A stretch of DNA of 64,000 nt from Actinacidiphila alni (GTDB lineage Bacteria; Actinomycetota; Actinomycetes; Streptomycetales; Streptomycetaceae): NCBI RefSeq assembly GCF_900112845.1, contig NZ_FONG01000019.1:62001-126000 (forward strand). Reading direction: 5' to 3'. This document shows positions 41,372-49,610 of this stretch, one piece after another; position 1 is the first letter of the stretch; each line of letters begins with the position of its first letter. Position numbers and translations under genes: made by a program. The notes under the pieces were generated by a model. It did no database searches. It worked only from the letters and a program-made list of their open reading frames with translations, and had not been told where the DNA came from.

Positions 41372-42118
41372 ATGGAGACCTCGGGGTTCATCGACACGCT
41401 GCGCCGCGAAGGCGCGTTGCTCGCCGACGCGGCACAGGACGCCGGGCTCGACGCGCCCGTGCCGCCGTGCCCCGACTGGCGGGTCCGCGATCTGCTGGCG
41501 CACACCGGCGCGGTGCACCGCTGGGCGGCCGGCTATGTCGCGGAGCGGCGCACCCGGCCCCAGGACTGGGACCCGAGCGCGCCCGCCGATCCGGAGCTGG
41601 TGGACTGGTATCGCGGGACGCACGGTCGGCTGACCGACGTACTCACCGCGGCCCCCGCCGATGTCGACTGCTGGTATTTTCTGCCGGCGCCGTCGCCGCT
41701 GGCCTTCTGGGCGCGCCGTCAGGCCCATGAGACGACGGTCCACCGGGTGGACGCGCAGGCCGCGCGCGGCGGTGAACTCTCTTCCGTGGAACCGGACTTC
41801 GCGGCGGACGGGGTGGACGAACTGCTCACCGGCTTCCACGCCAGGCAGCGCAGCAGGGTTCGCACCGACCGGCCCCGTACGGTACGGATCCGGGCCGTCG
41901 ATGTCGCGGACGGGCCGCGCGAGTGGCTGGTGCGGCTGTCGGCCGAGGCGCCGGTCACCGAGCGGGACGCGCAGGACACCGCCGCGGACTGCACGGTCGG
42001 CGGACCGGCCCAGGATCTCTACCTGGCGCTGTGGAACCGGGGACCGTACGAGGGCCTGTCGGTGACGGGCGACGACTCGCTGCTGGAGCTGTGGCGGCGC
42101 ACCTCGGCGATCACCTGA
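41372..42118 (+). CDS. Maleylpyruvate isomerase family mycothiol-dependent enzyme
   Basis: A 248-residue DinB/MDMPI-type protein. The metal-binding histidines are in LLAHTGAVHRWAAGY (about 47-61) and RRQAHETTVHRVDAQAA (about 117-133), the pattern of mycothiol-dependent maleylpyruvate isomerase and S-transferases. The C-terminal SCP2-like domain runs from about 155. Mycothiol is the actinomycete thiol; the co-substrate is unknown. The start appears leaderless: GACAAT (41360-41365) ends 6 nt before the ATG. No gentisate pathway gene is adjacent, so a detoxification transferase is as likely as an isomerase. Confidence 0.88.
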   Translation: METSGFIDTLRREGALLADAAQDAGLDAPVPPCPDWRVRDLLAHTGAVHRWAAGYVAERRTRPQDWDPSAPADPELVDWYRGTHGRLTDVLTAAPADVDCWYFLPAPSPLAFWARRQAHETTVHRVDAQAARGGELSSVEPDFAADGVDELLTGFHARQRSRVRTDRPRTVRIRAVDVADGPREWLVRLSAEAPVTERDAQDTAADCTVGGPAQDLYLALWNRGPYEGLSVTGDDSLLELWRRTSAIT

Positions 42119-42187
42119 CGGCGCACGGGACGCCGCGGATCGTGACGGCCGTCGGCCCGGCGAGGACCGTCACTTGGGTGAGCGCCG

Positions 42188-42583
42188 TCAGGACGTGACG
42201 AGCATCCGCTCCAGTACGGCGCGGTGACAGGGGCGGGCCTGCTCGTAGCGGGCGCGGCCGGCCTCGGTGAGGCCGACCCGGACACCGCGCCGGTCCTCGT
42301 TGCAGATGCCGCGGTCGACGAGCCCGTCCTTCTCCAGCCGGGCGACCAGCCGGGACAGCGCGCTCTGGCTCAGGTGCACGCGGTCGGCCAGCTCCTGCAC
42401 CCGGAAGGTGCAGCCGCCGTCCTGCGGCTCACCGGCGGCCAGCACGTCGAGCACCTCGAAGTCGCTCGCGCCGAGGCCGTACTGGTGCAGTTCACGGTCG
42501 AGTTCACATGCCGTGCGCGCGTGTACGGCAAGGATCTGCCGCCACTCGTCCACGAGCGCCCGCTCACCTTTGTCGCCGGTCAT
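42188..42583 (-). CDS. MarR family transcriptional regulator
   Basis: A 131-residue protein with the MarR winged helix (about 50-105: FRVQELADRVHLSQSALSRLVARLEKDGLV, then DRRGVRVGLTEAGRARY). It is divergent from a DHA2 efflux pump across 87 bp that contain two palindromes, the normal arrangement for a MarR protein that represses a pump until it binds a drug-like ligand. The ATG at 42583 appears leaderless, with TACCGT (42590-42595 on the coding strand) 6 nt upstream. Cys residues are present at Cys22 and in GGCTF and GICNEDRR and could give redox sensing, but this is speculative. Confidence 0.92.
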   Translation of the reverse strand: MTGDKGERALVDEWRQILAVHARTACELDRELHQYGLGASDFEVLDVLAAGEPQDGGCTFRVQELADRVHLSQSALSRLVARLEKDGLVDRGICNEDRRGVRVGLTEAGRARYEQARPCHRAVLERMLVTS

Positions 42584-42627
42584 ACAGGAACGGTAGCAGA
42601 AAACGGACCCTGCATGCGCGGACATTA

Positions 42628-42655
42628 AATGCACTTGCATTGAATGCGTACGCAT
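42628..42655. promoter_or_regulatory. Paired MarR operators over the DHA2 pump promoter
   Basis: AATGCA-CT-TGCATT (42628-42641) and ATGCGTACGCAT (42644-42655) are perfect palindromes two bases apart. The first overlaps a TTGCAT -35 (42635-42640) and the second fills the 16-bp spacer before TAAGTC (42657-42662). Occupancy would block the rightward promoter directly. Confidence 0.75.
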
Positions 42656-42670
42656 GTAAGTCTCTCCTCC

Positions 42671-44200
42671 ATGACCTCTCCGTCTCCTACCGTCCCCCGC
42701 ACCGAAGAGCGATGGAGTGCCCTCCAGTGGGGCACGCTCTTCGTGCTCTGCGCGGCGCTGTTCCTCGACGCACTCGACGTGTCGATGGTCGGCGTGGCGC
42801 TGCCTTCGATCGCCCATGACCTCGACCTGTCCACGTCCTCGCTGCAGTGGGTCGTCAGCGGCTACATCCTCGGCTACGGCGGCCTGCTGCTGCTCGGCGG
42901 CCGCGCGGCCGACCTGCTCGGCAGGCGACGGGTGTTCCTCGTCGCGCTCGCCGTCTTCGCCGTCGCCTCGCTGCTCGGCGGCCTCGTCGACTCCGGTGAA
43001 CTGCTGATCGCCACCCGCTTCATCAAGGGCCTCAGCGCCGCCTTCACCGCGCCGGCCGGACTGTCGATCATCACCACGACCTTCGCCGAGGGCCCGGTCC
43101 GCAACCGCGCCCTCACCATCTACTCCAGCTGCGGCGCCACCGGCTTCTCCATGGGCCTGGTGCTCTCCGGCTTCCTCACCGAGGCCGGCTGGCGCTGGAC
43201 GATGCTGCTGCCCGCCCCCGTCGCGCTGATCGCCCTGATCGCCGGTCTGAAGCTGATCCCGAAGAGCCCGCGCGAGAGCGGTGCGGGCCGCGGCTACGAC
43301 CTGCCCGGCGCCATCACTGGCACCGCGTCGATGCTGCTGCTGGTGTTCACCGTGGTCTCGGCGTCCGACGCCGGCTGGGCCTCGGCCCGTACCCTGGGCT
43401 CCTTCGCCGCCGTCGCCGTCCTGCTGGCGGCGTTCGTCATGATCGAGAACCGCTCCGCCCATCCGCTGATCCGGCTCGGCGTCCTCCGCTCGTCCAGCCA
43501 GGTCCGCGCCAATCTCGGCGGCGCCACCTTCTTCGGCTCCTACGTCGCCTTCCAGTTCCTGGTCACCCAGTACATGCAGAACGTGCTGGGCTGGAGCGCC
43601 CTGCACACCGCGCTCGCCTTCCTGCCCGCGGGCTCGCTGGTCGCGGTGCTGTCCACCCGGATGGGCCCGATCGTGGACCGCTTCGGCACCCCGCGGGTGA
43701 TCGCCGTCGGTTTCACGTCGCTGGTGATCGGCTACATCCTCTTCCTCCGCGTCGATCTGCACCCGAACTACGCGGCGGCCATCCTGCCCTCGATGCTGCT
43801 GCTCGGCGCCGCCTTCGCCCTGGCCTTCCCGTCCCTCAACATCCAGGCCACCAACGGCGTCAAGGACCACGAGCAGGGCATGGTCTCCGGGCTGCTCAAC
43901 ACCTCCTTCCAGGTCGGCGGCGCCATCTTCCTCGCGGTGGTCACCGCGGTCGTCACCTCGGGCGGCGGCGATCACCCGGCGAACAAGCAGGCCATTCTGG
44001 ACAGTTACCGGCCCGGCCTATGGGTCGTCACCGGCATCGGCCTGGCGGGTCTGCTGCTGACCCTGTCCGGCCTCCTCGTCCGCAGGAAGGCGTCCTACGG
44101 CATCCTCGTCGCCTCCTCCGCGGACTTCGAGAACAGCACGTCGAAGCGGTCGGACGCCGAGTCCGCGGACGCGGCGGAGCAGCTCTCCGTACGCGACTGA
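42671..44200 (+). CDS. MFS transporter, DHA2 family, MarR-controlled
   Basis: A 509-residue pump with about 14 helices. Signatures are LDALDVSMVGVALPSIAHDL in the first helix, GGRAADLLGRRR between helices 2 and 3, and the motif-C-like SSCGATGFSMGLVLSGFL. The ATG at 42671 is preferred over the ATG at 42644, which lies inside an operator palindrome. It has no ribosome binding site and lies 8 nt after TAAGTC, so the mRNA may be nearly leaderless. A strong terminator follows at 44259-44299. Export of an antibiotic or other amphipathic compound is the likely role. Confidence 0.92.
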   Translation: MTSPSPTVPRTEERWSALQWGTLFVLCAALFLDALDVSMVGVALPSIAHDLDLSTSSLQWVVSGYILGYGGLLLLGGRAADLLGRRRVFLVALAVFAVASLLGGLVDSGELLIATRFIKGLSAAFTAPAGLSIITTTFAEGPVRNRALTIYSSCGATGFSMGLVLSGFLTEAGWRWTMLLPAPVALIALIAGLKLIPKSPRESGAGRGYDLPGAITGTASMLLLVFTVVSASDAGWASARTLGSFAAVAVLLAAFVMIENRSAHPLIRLGVLRSSSQVRANLGGATFFGSYVAFQFLVTQYMQNVLGWSALHTALAFLPAGSLVAVLSTRMGPIVDRFGTPRVIAVGFTSLVIGYILFLRVDLHPNYAAAILPSMLLLGAAFALAFPSLNIQATNGVKDHEQGMVSGLLNTSFQVGGAIFLAVVTAVVTSGGGDHPANKQAILDSYRPGLWVVTGIGLAGLLLTLSGLLVRRKASYGILVASSADFENSTSKRSDAESADAAEQLSVRD

Positions 44201-44258
44201 TCCACCGTCACCGGCAGTCAACCGAAACGCCATTCACAACGTCCCCCATTACATGGAA

Positions 44259-44299
44259 GGGCCGGCCCCGCGCGCATTGCACCCGCGCGGGGCCGGCCC
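44259..44299 (+). terminator. Terminator after the MarR-controlled pump
   Basis: A perfect 16-bp stem, GGGCCGGCCCCGCGCG, with a 9-base loop, 58 bp beyond the stop codon. Confidence 0.9.
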
Positions 44300-44366
44300 C
44301 GCCGTGACAGACTTGGGCGGATCACGGCGCAGCGGTACAACGGGGGACGCAAGGGGGAGGGGTGGG

Positions 44367-44753
44367 ATGCGCAGCAGCCGAACGCGGGCCGAACGCGACG
44401 CTACCACCGTCGAGATGGTCTTCGCCGCGGTGACGGGCGCCGTGCTCGCGGCGGCGGCATTCCTGGCGGTGGCAAGCCCGGTGATGGCGGATCAGGCCCA
44501 CGGCACAGCCCGTGAAGGGTGGTTCACCGCCGCCGTGATCGTGGCCGCGGCGGCCTTCTGCGGGCGGGTGGCCGTGACGCTGCGCCGGTTCGAACGACGC
44601 GGCCGGCCGCGCGGGCATCTGCCGGAGCCCGACGGTGACGAATTCCCGGACACCGCGGCGCGTTCGGCGGCGGAGTCCGGGACCGAGCCCGGCGAAGGCG
44701 CGGTGTTCCCGGCTCAGCCCAGCCAACCGGGACGGACGAGTCCTGACTCGTAG
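44367..44753 (+). CDS. DUF6332 family small membrane protein
   Basis: A 128-residue protein: RAERDATTVEMVFA, two membrane helices (about 17-37 and 51-68) and a hydrophilic tail. The layout matches the streptomycete family DUF6332, of unknown function. GGGGGAGGGG about 7 nt before the ATG at 44367 supports the start. Its last 40 bp overlap the end of the convergent response-regulator gene. It may be unrelated to that system. Confidence 0.8.
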   Translation: MRSSRTRAERDATTVEMVFAAVTGAVLAAAAFLAVASPVMADQAHGTAREGWFTAAVIVAAAAFCGRVAVTLRRFERRGRPRGHLPEPDGDEFPDTAARSAAESGTEPGEGAVFPAQPSQPGRTSPDS

Positions 44754-45379
44754 GCCATCACGACCAGTTGGGCGCGGTCGCGGGCGCCGAGCTTCACCAT
44801 CGCCCGGCTGACATGCGTCTTGGCGGTGAGCGGGCTCACGACCAGGCGGCGGGCGATCTCCTCGTTGGACAGCCCGATGCCGACCAGCGCCATCACCTCC
44901 CTTTCCCGCTCGGTGAGTTGATCGAGGCCGACCGCCTCGGCGGGCTCCTTGGAGCGGGCGGCGAATTCGGCGATCAGACGGCGCGTCACACCCGGCGACA
45001 GCAGCGCGTCGCCCTCCACCACCGCCCGGACCGCGCGCAGCAGTTCCTCGGGCTCCGTGTCCTTGACCAGGAATCCGGACGCGCCCGCCCGGATCGCCTC
45101 GAAGACGTACTCGTCCAGTTCGAAGGTGGTGAGGACGACCACCCTGACCTCGGCCAGGGCGGGGTCGTCGGTGATCCGGCGGGTCGCGGCGAGGCCGTCG
45201 AGCAGCGGCATCCGGATGTCCATCAGGACCGCGTCCGGCGTCACTTCGCGCACCAGCCGCAGCGCCTCCTCCCCGTCCGCCGCCTCCCCGACCACCTCGA
45301 TGTCGCTCTGCGCGTCGAGCAGGGCCCGGAATCCGGCGCGTACGAGCATCTGGTCGTCGACCAGCAGGACGCGGATCAC
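44714..45379 (-). CDS. LuxR-type (NarL/FixJ) response regulator
   Basis: A 221-residue regulator. The receiver domain has the acidic pair VDDQ, phospho-acceptor Asp54 in LMDIRMPLLDG, the Thr of VVLTTFELDEYV and Lys in FLVKDTEPEEL. The LuxR helix-turn-helix covers about 155-215 (LTEREREVMALVGIGLSNEEIARRL, then AKTHVSRAMVKLGARDRAQLV). Its GTG start overlaps the kinase stop codon by 4 bp, so the pair is coupled. Target genes are not evident; the 3' end overlaps the DUF6332 gene by 40 bp on the other strand. Confidence 0.95.
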   Translation of the reverse strand: MIRVLLVDDQMLVRAGFRALLDAQSDIEVVGEAADGEEALRLVREVTPDAVLMDIRMPLLDGLAATRRITDDPALAEVRVVVLTTFELDEYVFEAIRAGASGFLVKDTEPEELLRAVRAVVEGDALLSPGVTRRLIAEFAARSKEPAEAVGLDQLTEREREVMALVGIGLSNEEIARRLVVSPLTAKTHVSRAMVKLGARDRAQLVVMAYESGLVRPGWLG

Positions 45380-46617
45380 GGGCGCTCCTCGGTTGCGGGG
45401 ACGGGCCGCTCCGCCGGGTCGCGCGGCGCTTCGGCCGTCGCCGATCGTACGGCGAGCGGCAGTGTCGCGTGCACCCGGAAGCCGCCGTCGGGGCGCGGGC
45501 CCGCCTCCAGGCCGCCGCCGAGCGCGGCGGTCCGCTCACGCATGCCGACCAGTCCGTTGCCGCCGCCGGTCTCGCCGCCCGCGACCGCCGGGCCGTCGTC
45601 GTCCACCCGCACCTCGACGCGGCCGGGCGGATAGGCGATACGGATACGGGCGGCGCGCGAGCCCGAGTGCCGCACGATGTTGGTCAGCGCCTCCTGCGCG
45701 ATGCGGAAGGCCGCGAGGTCGACACCGGGCGGCAGCGCGACGGCCTCACCTTCCACACGTACCTCGGCCTTCAGCCCCGCCGAGGCCGCCTGCTCGACGA
45801 GTTCGGGCAGCCGGTCGAGGCCGGGCGCGGGCGAACGCGGTGCCTCGCCCGGCGCGCGCAGCGTGCCGAGCACCTGCCGGACCTCGCCGAGCGCCTCCTT
45901 GCTCGCCGCCTTGATGGTGGTCAGTGCCGTACGGGCCTGCTCCGGCCGCTCGTCGATGAGGGCGAGCGCGACACCGGCCTGCACATTGATCACCGAGATG
46001 CTGTGGGCGAGGACGTCGTGCAACTCGCGGGCGATCCGCATGCGTTCCTCGTCGGTCCTGCGGCGCTCGGCCTCGGCGCGCTCGTGGCGGTCCCTGGCGA
46101 TCTGCTCGCGCCGCAGCCGGAACAGTTCTGCGGCGGCCAGCACCGCGAGCAGCCAGGCGCCGGCGCCGGAGACCTCGGTCCACGACGTACGGCCGTCCCC
46201 CGACGGCGGCAGATAGCGGTAGAGCCACTGGCCGATCAGGGTGTGCGCCGCGAAGACGACCAGCGCGATGGTCAGTACGGCCTTTCTGCGGCCCTCGGCG
46301 ACCGCGCTGAAGACGGCGACCACGAGGCTGGCGAAGACCGGGCCGTACGGATAGCCGAGCATGACGTACAGCAGCGTCACGCCGCCGGTCGCGGCGGCCA
46401 CCAGGACCGGCGCCCGGCGGCGGAAGACCAGCAGCACGGGCCCGGCGAGCAGCAGCACATAGCCGAACCAGAAGAGGTCCACCCGCTCCGGCTGGTGACG
46501 CCCGGCCACGCCGGAACCGACGAGCTGCACGAAGGCCAGCACGACCGCGGGGACCCAGAGGGTCGGCCCGGCCGGGAATCCGCGGCGGGGCGGGCCTGTC
46601 GGCTCCTCGTGGCTCAT
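45376..46617 (-). CDS. Sensor histidine kinase (HisKA_3 type)
   Basis: A 413-residue kinase. Four to five membrane helices lie in about 20-165 with only short outside loops, so the signal is probably in the membrane. A coiled-coil-like stretch leads into the dimerisation helix with phospho-acceptor His200 in RIARELHDVLAHS. The HATPase_c part has FRIAQEALTNIVRHS (N box), DDDGPA and GNGLVGMRERTAALGG. It belongs with the LuxR-type regulator downstream. The ATG at 46617 appears leaderless, with TAGCGT on the coding strand (46625-46630) 7 nt upstream. Confidence 0.93.
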   Translation of the reverse strand: MSHEEPTGPPRRGFPAGPTLWVPAVVLAFVQLVGSGVAGRHQPERVDLFWFGYVLLLAGPVLLVFRRRAPVLVAAATGGVTLLYVMLGYPYGPVFASLVVAVFSAVAEGRRKAVLTIALVVFAAHTLIGQWLYRYLPPSGDGRTSWTEVSGAGAWLLAVLAAAELFRLRREQIARDRHERAEAERRRTDEERMRIARELHDVLAHSISVINVQAGVALALIDERPEQARTALTTIKAASKEALGEVRQVLGTLRAPGEAPRSPAPGLDRLPELVEQAASAGLKAEVRVEGEAVALPPGVDLAAFRIAQEALTNIVRHSGSRAARIRIAYPPGRVEVRVDDDGPAVAGGETGGGNGLVGMRERTAALGGGLEAGPRPDGGFRVHATLPLAVRSATAEAPRDPAERPVPATEERP

Positions 46618-46678
46618 GCCCACCACGCTAGACCGCCTGCCCGGGGGCGGCGTCCGCCGCGCGTGGACACCGCGGCTA

Positions 46679-47476
46679 CTACGAGCGGAGTACGCCGTCC
46701 GGTGCGGGGATGGTTGTGGTGGCGTCCTCGGGGGTGGCCGCGATGGTGCCCTCGGGGGTGTCCTCCGCCGGGCTCTCCGCGGCGCCGAGGCCGATCTGGA
46801 GGGCGAGGCCGGCGGCGGCCTGGTCGAGGAATTCGCGGCGCGCGTCGATCATCCGGTTGAATTGGCCGAAGACCTCGAAGCTGATCACACCGAAGAGCTG
46901 GGCCCAGACGGCGACGATGGCGGCGATGGTCGGGATCGGCAGTTCGGGGGCGATCTCGGCGGCGAGCCGGGCGGCGTCGGCGCGGACCGGCGCGGCCAGC
47001 GGCCTGCCGGGCGGCGGCTGGAGCAGACCGTCGCGGTGGGCGTCGCGGACGATCGTGATCAGGGCGAAGGCGGCGCGGGAGGCGGGCCCGACGGTGTCGT
47101 CGGGCGCGGTGTAGCCGGGCACGGGAGAGCCGTAGATCAGCGCGTATTCGTGCGGGTGGGCGACGGCCCAGGCGCCGACGGCCCGGCAGACCGCGACCCA
47201 GCGGTCGGCCGGCGGCTCTCCGTCGGTGCCCGCGAGCGCCTGTTCCGCGGCGGCGCCGATCGCGTCGTAGGCGTCGATGATCAGCGCGGTGAGCAGCTCG
47301 TCGCGGCTCGGGAAGTAGCGGTAGAGGGCCGAGGAGACCATGCCCAGCTCGCGGGCGACCGCGCGCAGCGAGAGCCGCGCCGCGCCTTCGGCGGCGAGCT
47401 GCTTGCTCGCCTCCTGCTTGATGGCCGCGGTGACTTCGATCCTGGCCCGTTCCCTGGCCCCTTTGATGACGCTCAT
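46679..47476 (-). CDS. TetR/AcrR family regulator
   Basis: A 265-residue regulator. The helix-turn-helix is near 20-60 (LSLRAVARELGMVSSALYRYFPSRDELLTALI). The ligand domain (about 85-230) is of the TetR_C type common in actinomycetes (HPHEYALIYGSPVPGY). The last 30 residues are a Thr/Pro/Glu-rich tail. The ATG at 47476 appears leaderless, with CACACT on the coding strand (47484-47489) 7 nt upstream. It is divergent from a deazaflavin-dependent oxidoreductase, and two AGAGC-type palindromes lie in the gap, so it probably represses that enzyme. Confidence 0.92.
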   Translation of the reverse strand: MSVIKGARERARIEVTAAIKQEASKQLAAEGAARLSLRAVARELGMVSSALYRYFPSRDELLTALIIDAYDAIGAAAEQALAGTDGEPPADRWVAVCRAVGAWAVAHPHEYALIYGSPVPGYTAPDDTVGPASRAAFALITIVRDAHRDGLLQPPPGRPLAAPVRADAARLAAEIAPELPIPTIAAIVAVWAQLFGVISFEVFGQFNRMIDARREFLDQAAAGLALQIGLGAAESPAEDTPEGTIAATPEDATTTIPAPDGVLRS

Positions 47477-47517
47477 GCCAGCCAGTGTGCCACCCGAAAG
47501 AGCATCGGCCAAGAAAG

Positions 47518-47582
47518 AGAGCACCGCTCTTGCTTTTTGTCGGTACGGCGGTGCACACTGTTCTCAAGCGAGAGCAGTGCTC
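47518..47582. promoter_or_regulatory. Two TetR-type operators between the regulator and the deazaflavin enzyme
   Basis: AGAGC-ACC-GCTCT (47518-47530) and AGAGC-AGT-GCTC (47571-47582) are matching palindromes, 53 bp apart start to start. The second lies just before the oxidoreductase ribosome binding site. A half site (agagcatc) is near 47500. Confidence 0.65.
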
Positions 47583-47601
47583 ACGAAATGGGAGAGACGC
47601 C

Positions 47602-48186
<585 letters not shown>

Positions 48187-48198
48187 GCCGTGCGCCGG

Positions 48199-49452
48199 TC
48201 AGGGCCGGTCGACGGCCTCCAGCGCGCGGCGGGCCAGCGGGTGGGTGCGGACCAGTTCGGCGAGCGAGCTCTTGCCCCGGGTGATGCCCGCGAAGGCCCG
48301 CCAGGCCGGCGGGAAGGTGGTGAGCACCGCGTGCAGCATGCCGGGGCGGCGCTCGAAGAGGGTCAGCATCCGGCGGCCGACGCCCATCTCGACGCCGAGG
48401 CCCGCCTTCACGGCGAAGGCGTAGTTGAGCGCCTGCCGCCTGGCGTCCACCGCGTCGTGGGACTCGGCGATGCGCACCGCCCACTCCCCCGCGAGCCGGC
48501 CGGAGCGAAGCGCGTAGGAGATGCCCTCGCGCGTCCAGGGTTCGAGCAGGCCCGCGGCGTCGCCGCAGACCAGCACCCGGCCGCGGGAGAGCGGCGAGTC
48601 GTCGGCGCGGCAGCGGGTGAGGTGTCCGGAGGAGACGCTGGGCTCGAATCCGGCCAGGCCGAGGCGGGCGATGAAGTCGTCCAGATAGCGCTTGGTGGCG
48701 CTGCCGTCGCCGCGGGCGGAGATCACCCCCACGGTGAGGGAGTCGCCCTTGGGGAAGACCCAGCCGTAACTGCCGGGCAGCGGGCCCCAGTCGATGAGCA
48801 CCCGGCCCGCCCAGTCCTCGGCGACGGACGGCGGCACCGGGATCTCCGCCTCGAGGCCGAGGTCGACCTGGTCGAGCTTGACACCGACATGAGCGCCTAT
48901 CCGGCTGGCACTGCCGTCGGCGCCGACGACGGCGCGGGCGTAGACGGTCTCCTCCGCGCCCTTGCCCGCGGGGCCGCCGCTGGCGCTGAGGACGACGGCG
49001 ACCGTACGGCGGTCGGGCACGCCGGGGCCGTGCTGCTCCACGCGGGAGACGGTCACTCCGGTGCGCACCTCGGCGCCGGCCTCACGGGCGGCGTCCACCA
49101 GGGCGTTGTCGAATTCGGGCCGGTTGATCAGCCCGAAAAGCATCTGCCGGGAGCGCTTGGTCCGGGTCAGCCTGCCGTTGAGGCTGAAGGTGACCGCGTG
49201 CACGCGGTCGCGCAGGGGCAGTTCGAAGCCGGGCGGCAGCGCGTCCCGGGACTGGCCGATGATGCCGCCGCCGCAGGTCTTGTACCTCGGCAGTTCGGAC
49301 TTCTCCAACAGGAGGACCCGACGGCCCGTGACCGCCGCCGCGTGGGCGGCGGTGGCACCCGCGGGACCCGCACCGATCACCACCACGTCCCAGACGTCGA
49401 GCGTCTCGCCGTCGTTCGCGCCGCTGTCCTGCGCCGCCTGCTCACCGCTCAC
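48199..49452 (-). CDS. Geranylgeranyl reductase family FAD-dependent oxidoreductase
   Basis: A 417-residue flavoprotein. The dinucleotide-binding motif is VVVIGAGPAGATAAHAAA (about 23-40). Other family marks are LPRYKTCGGGI, VVGADGSASRIGAHVG and VCGDAAGLLEPWTREGISYAL. Members reduce geranylgeranyl chains, saturate menaquinone side chains (MenJ-like) or oxidise other lipids. No terpene or menaquinone gene is adjacent, so the substrate is open. The GTG at 49452 has only weak upstream purines. It converges with the deazaflavin enzyme across 12 bp and is divergent from the dipeptidase gene. Confidence 0.87.
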   Translation of the reverse strand: MSGEQAAQDSGANDGETLDVWDVVVIGAGPAGATAAHAAAVTGRRVLLLEKSELPRYKTCGGGIIGQSRDALPPGFELPLRDRVHAVTFSLNGRLTRTKRSRQMLFGLINRPEFDNALVDAAREAGAEVRTGVTVSRVEQHGPGVPDRRTVAVVLSASGGPAGKGAEETVYARAVVGADGSASRIGAHVGVKLDQVDLGLEAEIPVPPSVAEDWAGRVLIDWGPLPGSYGWVFPKGDSLTVGVISARGDGSATKRYLDDFIARLGLAGFEPSVSSGHLTRCRADDSPLSRGRVLVCGDAAGLLEPWTREGISYALRSGRLAGEWAVRIAESHDAVDARRQALNYAFAVKAGLGVEMGVGRRMLTLFERRPGMLHAVLTTFPPAWRAFAGITRGKSSLAELVRTHPLARRALEAVDRP

Positions 49453-49610
49453 GTCTGATTCGCTCCCGCTCGGCCGGTCCGGCTGTGTTGCCCCTGTTCA
49501 GCCGCATCCTATTGCGCCCGTCGGGAACGGCTCGCTGTGGCACCATCGGCAGCGACCCGTTGTGTGCACCAACGAACGATGTTGTCACCGGATTCCTACG
49601 AGGAGCACTC

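Noticed and set aside
42644-42646. ATG as the start of the MarR-controlled pump
   Set aside because: It lies inside the ATGCGTACGCAT operator, upstream of the probable transcription start.
48190-49458. A 422-codon rightward frame opposite the geranylgeranyl-reductase-type gene
   Set aside because: Composition is that of antisense to a high-GC gene; the leftward frame has full FAD-binding motifs.
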